This document shows, piece by piece, positions 1 to 7,004 of a DNA stretch of 43,417 nucleotides (the first letter of the stretch is position 1; each line of letters starts with the position of its first letter). Made by a program: the position numbers and the translations under genes. This DNA comes from an uncultured Bacillota bacterium (GTDB lineage Bacteria > Bacillota > Dehalobacteriia > UBA7702). The stretch spans positions 1 through 43,417 of the forward strand of contig CADBQN010000083.1 of the NCBI GenBank assembly GCA_902796855.1. The letters run 5' to 3'. The notes beneath the pieces were generated by a model that did no database searches, was not told the DNA's origin, and saw nothing but the letters and a program-made list of their open reading frames with translations.

Positions 1-893
1 CCTCCGCCACGGCCCAGGCCACTGCGTCGCTGTACCATTCCCCGCCGTTGCCGACATCAAGGAAGGGATTGTTCGTATACTGGAACGGCGGTTCCCCCGC
101 GGCGCGGTAGAGGAAAGCCACGCACTGCGCCCTGGTGCAGGGGGCGTCCGGGGAAAAGGTGGGCCAGAAGCGATTGCCGTCGGTACCGGCGGTCACTTTC
201 GCCGCCACGGCCCAATAGACCGGCTGATAGAAATACTGATTGAATTTCACGTCGACGAAGCGGCGGAAGGGAAAACTTTGCCGCGTCGCTTCCTGTTCAA
301 ATTCGGCAAAGCCAAAATCGGCGACGGTACAATCGAGGGACAGGAGGCGATCCATGATGAGGTCGGCGCCGTAGAGCGCGTCGGCGACACTGATGTTCGC
401 CGCCGTTTCCAAAAAGTCCTGATTGTCCGAGGCGCCTGTGTAGTCACCGACGAACCGTTCCGTGCCCGCGAAGGTATAGAGCGGCGCGTAAACCGCCGTT
501 TCCAGCACATCCACATCGCTTTCGTAATTATCAAATTCATAGTGATAAAAAACGCGGATGTCATACGTCGCTCCCTTCGGGTCGAATCCCCGGGGGATTT
601 CGATGGACGTATGCATAAGGACGTTTTTATAATACTGCATGGTACCGATGGTGATCCGATCCTCGGAGCGGTCATATTCAATGTAGGCGTGATCCTGCTC
701 GCTCGTGCCGTAATAGAAGGAGCAGGAATCAAAGGTGGTATCCTCCGGCAGTTCATCAATGAAGGGATCGGCAAGCTTCGCGGCGACGGCGTCAAAAGCG
801 GAAGACGAATCCCCCTCCGCGGCGGCGACAGGCATGGCGAAGGCAAAAAGCAGCAGCATCACAAAAACGCCCGGTATCACTCTTTTTATCACG
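1..893 (-). CDS. Secreted SLH-domain protein (C-terminus cut by window edge)
   Basis: Read on the minus strand from a GTG at 893, preceded by GAGGTGG seven bases upstream. The frame is open to base 1, so the C-terminus is missing. The first 25 or so residues are a signal peptide: a Lys/Arg start, a Leu/Phe-rich core and an AAA cleavage region. The middle (about 30-215) is unfamiliar and rich in Tyr, Phe and Asp. From about 220 there is an S-layer homology domain with the typical pattern YWAVAAKVTAG, FSPDAPCTRAQCVAFLYRAAG, then FLDVG and WYSDAVAWAVAE. SLH domains bind pyruvylated cell-wall polymer, so the product should be exported and held on the surface. The substrate-binding or enzymatic role of the middle part is unknown. 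A second SLH protein, a protease, lies at 15.5 kb. Confidence 0.75.
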
Positions 894-1023
894 GTGACCA
901 CCTCTCTCTCGGTTTTTCGGAGGGAGCGTTTCGATTTCCTCCCTCAGGAAAAATATACCATATTTCCCCTTTTTTCACAAGAGAGAGACCGTGTTGGTTT
1001 CGGTGACCGTTTCGTGTTCCCGC

Positions 1024-1860
1024 TCACTCCAAGTCGTCGGAGATCTCCGCCGACAGCGTGCCGTCTTCCCGATAGCCGTAGTTCATCATCCGCATACAGT
1101 CGCCGTAGCGGTCGGAGCTGTTGAGCGCCACGGCCAGCAGCCGTTTGCCGTCTTTCTCCGCGGCGGCGATCAGGCATTTCCCCGCCATGCTGGTGGTGCC
1201 GGTTTTCAGCCCCGTCGCTCCCTCGTAGGCGTTCAGGAATTGGTTGATATTGTTGACCGTCAGCGTTTTTTCCGGGGAGAGCCAGCGAAGCTCATGGGAG
1301 CGGGCGGCGGCCAAAGGCGCGAGACGCTCGTCATCCATATAGGCCGTGCCGAGGACGGCGAGGTCGTAGGCGGTGGTCTTCTGATCCTCATCGGAATAGC
1401 CGTTGACGTTGACGGAAGTGGTGCGGACGGCTCCGAGGGCCCAGGCCTTTGCGTCCATCAAAGCGGCATAAAGCGGGATATCGCCGATGAGCCCCTCGGC
1501 GACGGCCACCGCCGCGTCGTTGGCGGAATAGAGCATCATGCCGTAAAAGAGGTCTTCGGCCCGGAGCACGTCGCCGGCTTTCAGCCCCAAAAGCTGACCG
1601 TTGTAGACCGTTTCCGTCAGCGGGCCGACGGCGATTTCATCATCAAAGGCGAGATAGGGCGACGCCGTCAGCAGATTCAGCACTTTGATCAGACTTGCCG
1701 GCGCCATCGGGCGCTGGCCCTCCTTCTCCCAGAGGATCGTGTGAGCGTCCATGTCGTAAAGCAGCGCGGCGTCGGCCTTCACTTCCGGCGGCGCTTCCGC
1801 CGCGGCGGGCGCGGACCAAAACAGCACCGGCAACAGGAGCGTCCAGAGTAATTTTTTCAT
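1024..1860 (-). CDS. dacA: D-alanyl-D-alanine carboxypeptidase, PBP5/DacA-type (peptidase S11)
   Basis: A 278-residue serine-type D,D-carboxypeptidase that trims the terminal D-Ala from peptidoglycan stem peptides outside the membrane. A signal peptide covers residues 1-21. All three penicillin-binding motifs are visible: SLIK (Ser56, Lys59), SAN (112-114) and KTGT (219-222). The ATG follows AGGGGAGG at good spacing. The protein is shorter than classical DacA (about 380-440 residues) because it ends soon after the catalytic domain. The C-terminal beta domain and amphipathic anchor are absent, so it is probably secreted or loosely attached, as in DacF/DacB-like short forms. The family call is firm. 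The exact paralogue (DacA, DacF or DacB) cannot be fixed. Confidence 0.88.
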   Translation of the reverse strand: MKKLLWTLLLPVLFWSAPAAAEAPPEVKADAALLYDMDAHTILWEKEGQRPMAPASLIKVLNLLTASPYLAFDDEIAVGPLTETVYNGQLLGLKAGDVLRAEDLFYGMMLYSANDAAVAVAEGLIGDIPLYAALMDAKAWALGAVRTTSVNVNGYSDEDQKTTAYDLAVLGTAYMDDERLAPLAAARSHELRWLSPEKTLTVNNINQFLNAYEGATGLKTGTTSMAGKCLIAAAEKDGKRLLAVALNSSDRYGDCMRMMNYGYREDGTLSAEISDDLE

Positions 1861-1912
1861 AAGCTACCTCCCCTTTCAAATATAGCGAACGATGAGGGGG
1901 CTTATGAATAAA

Positions 1913-1934
1913 GCCGCGGCCCTGAGACCGCGGC
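1913..1934 (-). terminator. Probable intrinsic terminator after the P-type ATPase gene
   Basis: GCCGCGG and CCGCGGC pair around an 8-base loop just past the stop codon of the minus-strand ATPase gene. On that strand the stem is followed by CTTTATT, a weak U tract, so termination may be partial and could allow read-through into the carboxypeptidase gene. Confidence 0.45.
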
Positions 1935-1938
1935 GATC

Positions 1939-4029
1939 TTATCTTTTCAGCAGTTTCGTCATGCTGCCGAGACTCAGCAGCAGCGTTGAAGAATTATGGA
2001 GCAGGGCGGACAGCGCCGGCGGCAGAATTCCCAGCGCCCCGAAAAAGATCAGCGCGCCGTTAAAGGTCATGACAAAACGATAATTGCCGCGGATCCGGCG
2101 CATCAGTCCGTCGGCGAGTTCTTTCAAAAGGACCAGTTCATAAAGATCCTCGGCGCTGATGGTGATATCCGCCACTTCCCGGGCAATGGCGGCGCCGGTG
2201 CCGACGGCGACGCTGACATCGGCGTAAGACAGCGCCGGCGCGTCGTTGATGCCGTCGCCGATCATAACGACGGTTCGTCCCGCGGCCTGTTCCGAGCGAA
2301 TGTAGGCGGCCTTATCCTCGGGGAGCACCTCACCGCGGAAATCATCGACGCCGACTTCACCGGCAATGACTTTGGCCGTATGCGCGCTGTCGCCGGTGAG
2401 CATCACCGTTTTTTCAAATCCGGCGGTTTTTAAGGCTGCGATGACCGCTTTCGCTTCGGGCCGCAGCGGATCGGCGACACAGATTACCGCCGAAAGTACG
2501 CCGCCGATGGCGAGATAGAGCAGAGAAAAATGATCCGGCAGCGCGGCAAAGCGCTCCCGATCCGTGTCGGCAACGGAGACGCCTTCGTCCTCAAAGACAA
2601 AGTGATAACTGCCGATGATGACTTTCTCGCCATTGATGTCGGAAGCGATGCCATGAGCGACGATGTAGTCCACTTCGCTGTGCATTTCCTCGTGGTCGAT
2701 GCCCCGTTCCTTGGCGGCGCGCACCACAGCGTTGGCCATGGAATGGGGAAAATGCTCTTCCAGGCAGGCCGCGACGCGGAGCATCTCCCGTTCGTCCTGA
2801 CCGTTGAAAGGGATCACCTCCGCCACCGTCGGACAGGCCCGCGTCAGCGTTCCGGTCTTATCAAAGATGATCGTTTTGCCCTGAGCGATTTTTTCCAGGT
2901 ATTTGCCGCCTTTCACCGTGATCCGATGGCGTCCCGCCTCTCCCATGGCCGAAAGAACGCTCAGCGGCATGGAGAGCTTGAGCGCGCAGGAAAAATCGAC
3001 CATCAGCACGGAAACGGCCTTTGTCACGTCCCGGGTCAGCAGATACGTCAGAGCGCTCCCGCCCAAGGACCAGGGGACGAGCCGATCCGCCAGATGACCG
3101 GCGCGGTTTTCCGCGTCGGACTTGAGCTTTTCCGAATCCTCGATCATCCGGACGATGCGGTCGTATTTGTTTTCACCGTATCGCTCCGTGACCCGAATGA
3201 CACAGCGGCCCTCCTCGACGACGCTGCCGGCGAAAACGGCCCCGCCGACGCGTTTCGCCGCCGGAGCCGATTCGCCCGTCAGCGAGGACTGGTTGACGGT
3301 CACGTCGCCTTCCTCGACAACGCCGTCGAGGGGAATCATGGAACCGGAAGAGACGACGACACGGTCGCCGACGGCAATTTTTGAAACCGGGACGAGGACA
3401 TCGCCGCCGTCTGCCGTCCGCAGCCAAACTTTTTCCACATGCAGCGCCATGCTCTTCGCCAAATCCTCAACGGATTTTTTATAAGTCCAGCAGTCGAGAT
3501 AATCTCCTAATTTCAGCAGGAAGAGCACGGACTCAGCGGTGCTGAAATCCCGGGTCAGCAGCGAGACGGAAATGGCGATGCCGTCGAGCAGGTCGACGGT
3601 GATCTCCCCTTTCAGCAGACAGCGCAGCGCCCTGAAAGCATAGGGCACCGCCCGGAGCAGCGTATAGACACGGCGGAGCGGCAGCGGCAGAAAGAGGCGC
3701 CGGGCGTAACGGTATATCACGTGAAAGAGGATCTTTTCCTTATATTCCCGGTTCAGCGCCCGGCTGTTATGGGAAATCAGCTCTGTTTCCCGTTCCGCTT
3801 TGGCGTAGGAAAAAGCGGCGAGAGCCCGGCGGACGGCATCCATATTGAGAACGCCGTTCTCTCCGTAGATCATGACGCCCAAGGTGCGCTCATGGACGAC
3901 GACGCGGCCGACGCCGTCGACCTTTTTCAGAGAGGCTTCCAAAAGATCGGCTTCTCTCAGGCTCATGCGGCGGACCGCCGCCTTCAGACGCATCATTCCC
4001 CGGGAAACATGCATCACTTGAAATTTCAT
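1939..4029 (-). CDS. fezB: P1B-type metal-transporting ATPase, FezB-like (ferrosome-associated)
   Basis: A 696-residue P-type ATPase. I chose the ATG at 4029 because GGAG lies six bases before it; an in-frame TTG at 4041 has no such site. The N-terminus (about 1-80) is a metal-binding-fold domain without CxxC but rich in Arg (HVSRG, RLK, VRRMS). Visible motifs are TGES (251-254), DKTGT with phosphorylated Asp390, an HFPHS loop, and GDGIND (591-596). The membrane metal site reads SCALK (347-351) instead of CPC, SPC or CPH, so this is not a standard copper or zinc exporter. From my knowledge of the family, this combination together with an upstream small GxxxG protein fits the P1B-6 ATPases called FezB, which load iron into ferrosome granules. 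Substrate iron is an inference. Confidence 0.75.
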   Translation of the reverse strand: MKFQVMHVSRGMMRLKAAVRRMSLREADLLEASLKKVDGVGRVVVHERTLGVMIYGENGVLNMDAVRRALAAFSYAKAERETELISHNSRALNREYKEKILFHVIYRYARRLFLPLPLRRVYTLLRAVPYAFRALRCLLKGEITVDLLDGIAISVSLLTRDFSTAESVLFLLKLGDYLDCWTYKKSVEDLAKSMALHVEKVWLRTADGGDVLVPVSKIAVGDRVVVSSGSMIPLDGVVEEGDVTVNQSSLTGESAPAAKRVGGAVFAGSVVEEGRCVIRVTERYGENKYDRIVRMIEDSEKLKSDAENRAGHLADRLVPWSLGGSALTYLLTRDVTKAVSVLMVDFSCALKLSMPLSVLSAMGEAGRHRITVKGGKYLEKIAQGKTIIFDKTGTLTRACPTVAEVIPFNGQDEREMLRVAACLEEHFPHSMANAVVRAAKERGIDHEEMHSEVDYIVAHGIASDINGEKVIIGSYHFVFEDEGVSVADTDRERFAALPDHFSLLYLAIGGVLSAVICVADPLRPEAKAVIAALKTAGFEKTVMLTGDSAHTAKVIAGEVGVDDFRGEVLPEDKAAYIRSEQAAGRTVVMIGDGINDAPALSYADVSVAVGTGAAIAREVADITISAEDLYELVLLKELADGLMRRIRGNYRFVMTFNGALIFFGALGILPPALSALLHNSSTLLLSLGSMTKLLKR

Positions 4030-4044
4030 TGTCTTCTCCAAAAC

Positions 4045-4068
4045 GCGGGCTGACCATCGTCAACCCGC
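4045..4068 (-). promoter_or_regulatory. Hairpin between fezA-like and fezB-like genes
   Basis: GCGGGTTGAC and GTCAGCCCGC (minus strand) form a 10-bp stem with one G-U pair around a four-base loop, followed by GTTTT and then the ribosome binding site of the ATPase gene. It resembles a weak terminator or RNA-processing hairpin that could keep ATPase levels below those of the small upstream protein. Confidence 0.45.
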
Positions 4069-4083
4069 ACATCGTGTTTTTTC

Positions 4084-4377
4084 TTATTCCGCTTCGGCGG
4101 CTTCGGCGATATCCTCGCAAAGGGACTCGTCCTCAACGAAAACGGCTTCTTCTTCCCTGGCGCGCTCCTCGTTGATCGCTTTGGCGTCGGCCAGGATATC
4201 GGCGCAGTTTTCCTGTACTTTTTCCACGTCTCCCATGATCCGCTCTTTGCAGCGGAGGGCAGCGGCGGCGGTGTGGGTGTAAACTTTTTTCGCGTCCCGG
4301 CTGCCAAGGAGCTTCACGGCGACGGGCCCGGCAATCGTACCGCCGATAAACAGGGCGGCTTTACAGTAAAGATGCAT
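4084..4377 (-). CDS. fezA: Small GxxxG membrane protein, FezA-like (DUF6110-type)
   Basis: A 97-residue protein with one N-terminal membrane segment (about residues 6-25) that contains a GxxxG pattern (Gly13 to Gly17), the usual helix-packing motif. It is followed by a charged, helical, Glu/Asp/Ala-rich tail (about 40-97) with segments such as DVEKVQENCADILADAKAIN. The ATG is preceded by GGGAGG. It sits 54 bases upstream of the P1B-6-like ATPase on the same strand. From family knowledge, small proteins of this shape (DUF6110) accompany FezB in Clostridia, where FezA helps form membrane-bound iron granules. The family assignment is by pattern memory, not by search. If wrong, it is simply a small membrane protein paired with a metal pump. 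Confidence 0.65.
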   Translation of the reverse strand: MHLYCKAALFIGGTIAGPVAVKLLGSRDAKKVYTHTAAAALRCKERIMGDVEKVQENCADILADAKAINEERAREEEAVFVEDESLCEDIAEAAEAE

Positions 4378-4418
4378 CAGAAATACCTCCCGAAATCATT
4401 TTGCTTTGTTTGAGACAA

Positions 4419-4448
4419 GGGAAACAGAGTTTCCCTGTTCAAATTGTA
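4419..4448 (-). promoter_or_regulatory. Candidate promoter and operator of the fezAB-like unit
   Basis: On the minus strand a TACAAT -10 element lies at 4448-4443. Immediately downstream, where transcription should begin, GGGAAAC-AGA-GTTTCCC (4419-4435) is a perfect 7-bp inverted repeat, with flanking ACA/TGT extending it. A palindrome placed over the start site is the normal layout for a repressor operator. No good -35 hexamer is seen. The regulator gene is not recognised in this window. Confidence 0.45.
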
Positions 4449-4518
4449 ACACGGTTTTTTCGAGTTACCTATACACAACCGGCGGAAATCCCTCTTTTGC
4501 CGACATCGTTCCCAATCA

Positions 4519-4560
4519 AAAAGAGCGTTCTCCGTACAAAGGAAAACGCTCTTTCTTTTT
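4519..4560. terminator. Bidirectional intrinsic terminator
   Basis: AAGAGCGTTCTCC pairs with GGAAAACGCTCTT, leaving a short loop. It is followed by a long T run on the plus strand and by TTTTT on the minus strand. It sits just past the stop codon of the minus-strand gene at 4569-6332 and should end that transcript before the fezAB-like unit. Confidence 0.8.
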
Positions 4561-4568
4561 TTTTGCAA

Positions 4569-6332
4569 TCAATAAATCAGATCCCCGAACCTGCCGCTGT
4601 TCGTCGACTGGGTGATACGGAACCGGGGCAGATAGAACCGGGACCATTCGTCGGTGATGCGCTCCGCGTCCTCTGTAAAAGCGGAGGTAAAATCGTTGGC
4701 TTTCAGCGTATCAACGAGGAAATCGGAAAATTCGCCATAGGGGTAGACAAAGAATTCCCTGTTTTCGCTCTCGATGCCGTTATCAAGGGCCGCCTTGGCC
4801 GAAGCGACGTCCTCTTTGACCCGCTCTTCGTATTCTTCCTCGCTTTCCTCACCGGTGGGCGCGGCGAGGAGCGCGGCGTTATCGCCGTAGCGATTTGAAT
4901 CGTAGCTGACGGCGCCGATCTCAAAACCGCTTTCGCTGACCATTTCGTTGATTTCCGCGAAGGTGAGATAGGGGAAGCGGCAGCCGTCGTCAAACTCATC
5001 GAGCTGATCCTGAGCGCCGTCGACGCCGGCAGCGACGCCGTCGGCGTAGACGGAACGTTCTTCCGTCAGTTTGACTGACGCCGCGATGTTGGCTTTAAAA
5101 CCGTATTCTTTCAGCACGGGATAAGCCTGGCGATAGGTGGATTCGTAACCGTTGACAAAGAGGATGATAACGCTGTTCACCGGCGGCATCACGCCGGAAT
5201 CGAGGTAATCGAGGCATTCGGAGACGGTGATCGGATTGCATCCGGAATCGGCGAGAATTTCCATTTCGTCCCGGAACTGATCGAGGGAGATCACGTCTTC
5301 ATCACCGTAGAACGGCCCCCTCACCGTTTCGTTGTACCACTCGGATTTTTCCACCTCAATCTGCTTTACGCCGGTGGGATCGTTGGGATCCGGCTGCATT
5401 TCTTTGGTCTTCTTCTCTTTTTTCACGACTTTGGAGATGTTGTCGCTGTTGGGGGTGATGTAGTAATAGGAAAGCACCGGCACGGTCGCGGCGGCTTCGT
5501 ATTCCCCCTCGACGGTGATGGTCTTGGAGACGGTCTCCGACCAGTTGCCGCGATAGTCCTTGACGGAATAGGCGATGGTCACCTCGCCGCTTTCAAAATA
5601 CCAGTCGGCCTTGTTTTCCCATTTTTCCTCTACGATCTCATAGCCCTGGGGAGAGCTGTTGTCCACGGTAAAGGCGATCTTTTCCCCAACGTTATAGGTA
5701 TCCTTATCGGTGGTAAAGGACGCCGTCGGCGGCTGATCCTTGCCGGAGGATTTCGCGAAGATATCCAATCGTTTGCTCGGCGAGGAATACGTAACGCCGT
5801 AATTGAGCCCCTCAAAGAAATCGCGGACGGGGACGTAGACGACGCCGTCCTTTTCCATGACGGGCGCGGACAGCGTGACCCGTTTAAAGAGGGAGGCTTT
5901 CATCGCGTCGCTGCCCACGGTCACTTTGGCGCGCTTGCCGATGTTCTTGAATTTCACCGTGCCCTTATCCTTGTCGTACACCGCCGTGCCGCCCAGCGCG
6001 GCGGCGGCGCCGTCGACGGGAAGATAAGAAACGCCGTCTTCCTGGAAGTATACGCCGTCCATCGTAAAGGAGTCGTTCTCTGTTTTTCCCTCGTCACTGC
6101 CGGTGAAGAACCAGGCGTGAACCGGGACGGAGGTGCTGACCGTGCCGGAGACAGTCTTTGTTCCCCCGGAGGAAAAACCGACGATGCCGATGATGACGAC
6201 CATACAGAGGGCGACGGCACTGATGACGATCGCCGCCAGGGAGCCGATGAGCACTTTCGGGTTCCTGCTCTCGGCGTTTTTCGGCAGGCGGCGCCGTTTT
6301 TCATAAGATCTGCGATTGGAATGTAGTTTCAT
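4569..6332 (-). CDS. Membrane-anchored protein with copper-amine-oxidase-N-like and degenerate NodB (polysaccharide deacetylase) domains
   Basis: A 587-residue protein. A basic N-terminus (1-26) precedes one membrane helix (about 27-52), so the rest lies outside the cell. Residues about 90-193 match the copper amine oxidase N-terminal-like stalk domain (two copies of the V-YxPVRDF-type strand pattern). About 200-275 is a PKD-like beta domain (PPTASFTTDKDTYNVGE). About 283-580 follows the NodB polysaccharide deacetylase fold (VIILFVNGYESTYRQAYPVL, YGFKANIA, LTFAEINEM). However, the catalytic TFDDG motif is replaced by FVNGYES (392-398), and the metal-binding HS/THxxH region reads VSYDSNRYG (about 475-483) with no His. 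I infer a non-catalytic wall-binding or scaffold protein. The start uses AAAGAGG six bases upstream. Confidence 0.75.
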   Translation of the reverse strand: MKLHSNRRSYEKRRRLPKNAESRNPKVLIGSLAAIVISAVALCMVVIIGIVGFSSGGTKTVSGTVSTSVPVHAWFFTGSDEGKTENDSFTMDGVYFQEDGVSYLPVDGAAAALGGTAVYDKDKGTVKFKNIGKRAKVTVGSDAMKASLFKRVTLSAPVMEKDGVVYVPVRDFFEGLNYGVTYSSPSKRLDIFAKSSGKDQPPTASFTTDKDTYNVGEKIAFTVDNSSPQGYEIVEEKWENKADWYFESGEVTIAYSVKDYRGNWSETVSKTITVEGEYEAAATVPVLSYYYITPNSDNISKVVKKEKKTKEMQPDPNDPTGVKQIEVEKSEWYNETVRGPFYGDEDVISLDQFRDEMEILADSGCNPITVSECLDYLDSGVMPPVNSVIILFVNGYESTYRQAYPVLKEYGFKANIAASVKLTEERSVYADGVAAGVDGAQDQLDEFDDGCRFPYLTFAEINEMVSESGFEIGAVSYDSNRYGDNAALLAAPTGEESEEEYEERVKEDVASAKAALDNGIESENREFFVYPYGEFSDFLVDTLKANDFTSAFTEDAERITDEWSRFYLPRFRITQSTNSGRFGDLIY

Positions 6333-6510
6333 TTCATACCTCTTTTGCTGTTTTCAGCGCGGCGCGTTCCTCTGTTTTTGTCTGCTGACGCCGCTGTATA
6401 AGAACAATTCGCTTATAAATCTGATATACCAACTCATATTTTATCACAACCGCAGGCAAATGCCAATATCTATCGCGAAAAAAATCAAAGACCGCGAAAA
6501 AAACTTTTTC

Positions 6511-6539
6511 TTGACAATCAACCCGGCCATCGTTATAAT
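6511..6539 (+). promoter_or_regulatory. Perfect sigma-A promoter
   Basis: TTGACA (6511-6516) and TATAAT (6534-6539) are separated by exactly 17 bases, matching the consensus at all 12 positions. Transcription should start near 6546. Such a strong promoter with no gene directly behind it points to an abundant small RNA or a controlled leader. Confidence 0.85.
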
Positions 6540-6545
6540 AAGGCT

Positions 6546-6728
6546 GAAGTAAGAGGGAAAATGTATTTCCCGCCGGTTCGCAGGAAAAGACTGCCGCCGC
6601 CGAAAAACGCGCGGACTCTCCGCTCTGACCGTACGGCCGGAAACAAGAGATCAGGAACTGCAATGTATTGAGTATAAGGAAATGCTTTTAAGTGTTATGG
6701 AAGCACGCTGTTTTCAGCGTGCTTTTTT
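6546..6728 (+). ncRNA. Unidentified small RNA or leader RNA, about 180 nt
   Basis: The segment is bounded by a consensus promoter and a textbook terminator, contains no convincing coding frame, and is rich in local hairpins: GGGAAA-ATGTA-TTTCCC (6555-6571), GCAG-GAAAAGA-CTGC and CCGTACGG. Its size would fit a 6S-type RNA or an attenuator leader for the ABC importer that starts 276 bases after the terminator. I compared it mentally with cobalamin, glycine, c-di-GMP, lysine, SAM, ZTP and T-box consensus elements and found no match. TGCTT about 15 bases before the terminator can pair with AAGCA in its left arm, so a competing fold is possible. Confidence 0.55.
6702..6728 (+). terminator. Intrinsic terminator of the small or leader RNA
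   Basis: AGCACGCTG and CAGCGTGCT form a perfect 9-bp stem with a TTTT loop, followed by TTTTTT. Confidence 0.88.
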
Positions 6729-7004
6729 GTTTTATTTTCCAACAGTGATTACCCCGGAAAGGAGGCAGAACATCCCGCCCGCGCTTCGCAAAAAACCGGG
6801 CGGCACATCCCAAAGAGACCGGCGGCCGCAGACACATACGGCGCGCCCCGGCAAAAAACAACACACCCGCCGGCACGGCGCCTCTTTTCGATGTTACGAC
6901 GACGGGAGGCGGACCGCCGGACGCCGGACGCGGCAGGGCCGCGCGGCGAGTACGAGAAAAAAGGAAGCAAAGAGTCAAGAAAAAGGTTTTAACAGGAGAA
7001 AAAA
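6729..7004 (+). other. GC-rich leader between the terminator and the importer gene
   Basis: No convincing gene. The stretch is unusually rich in CGCC/GGCG words and contains GGAAAGGAGG (about 6767-6776), which looks like a ribosome binding site but has no good reading frame after it. It ends with AACAGGAG just before the start of the binding-protein gene. It may be the untranslated leader of the importer operon. No separate promoter could be identified in it. Confidence 0.4.

Noticed and set aside
6546-6620. Resemblance of GCAGGAAAAGACTGCC to a cobalamin riboswitch B12 box
   Set aside because: The spacing and bases do not fit the box, and the other conserved cobalamin-riboswitch segments are missing; the element would also lie too close to the transcript start.
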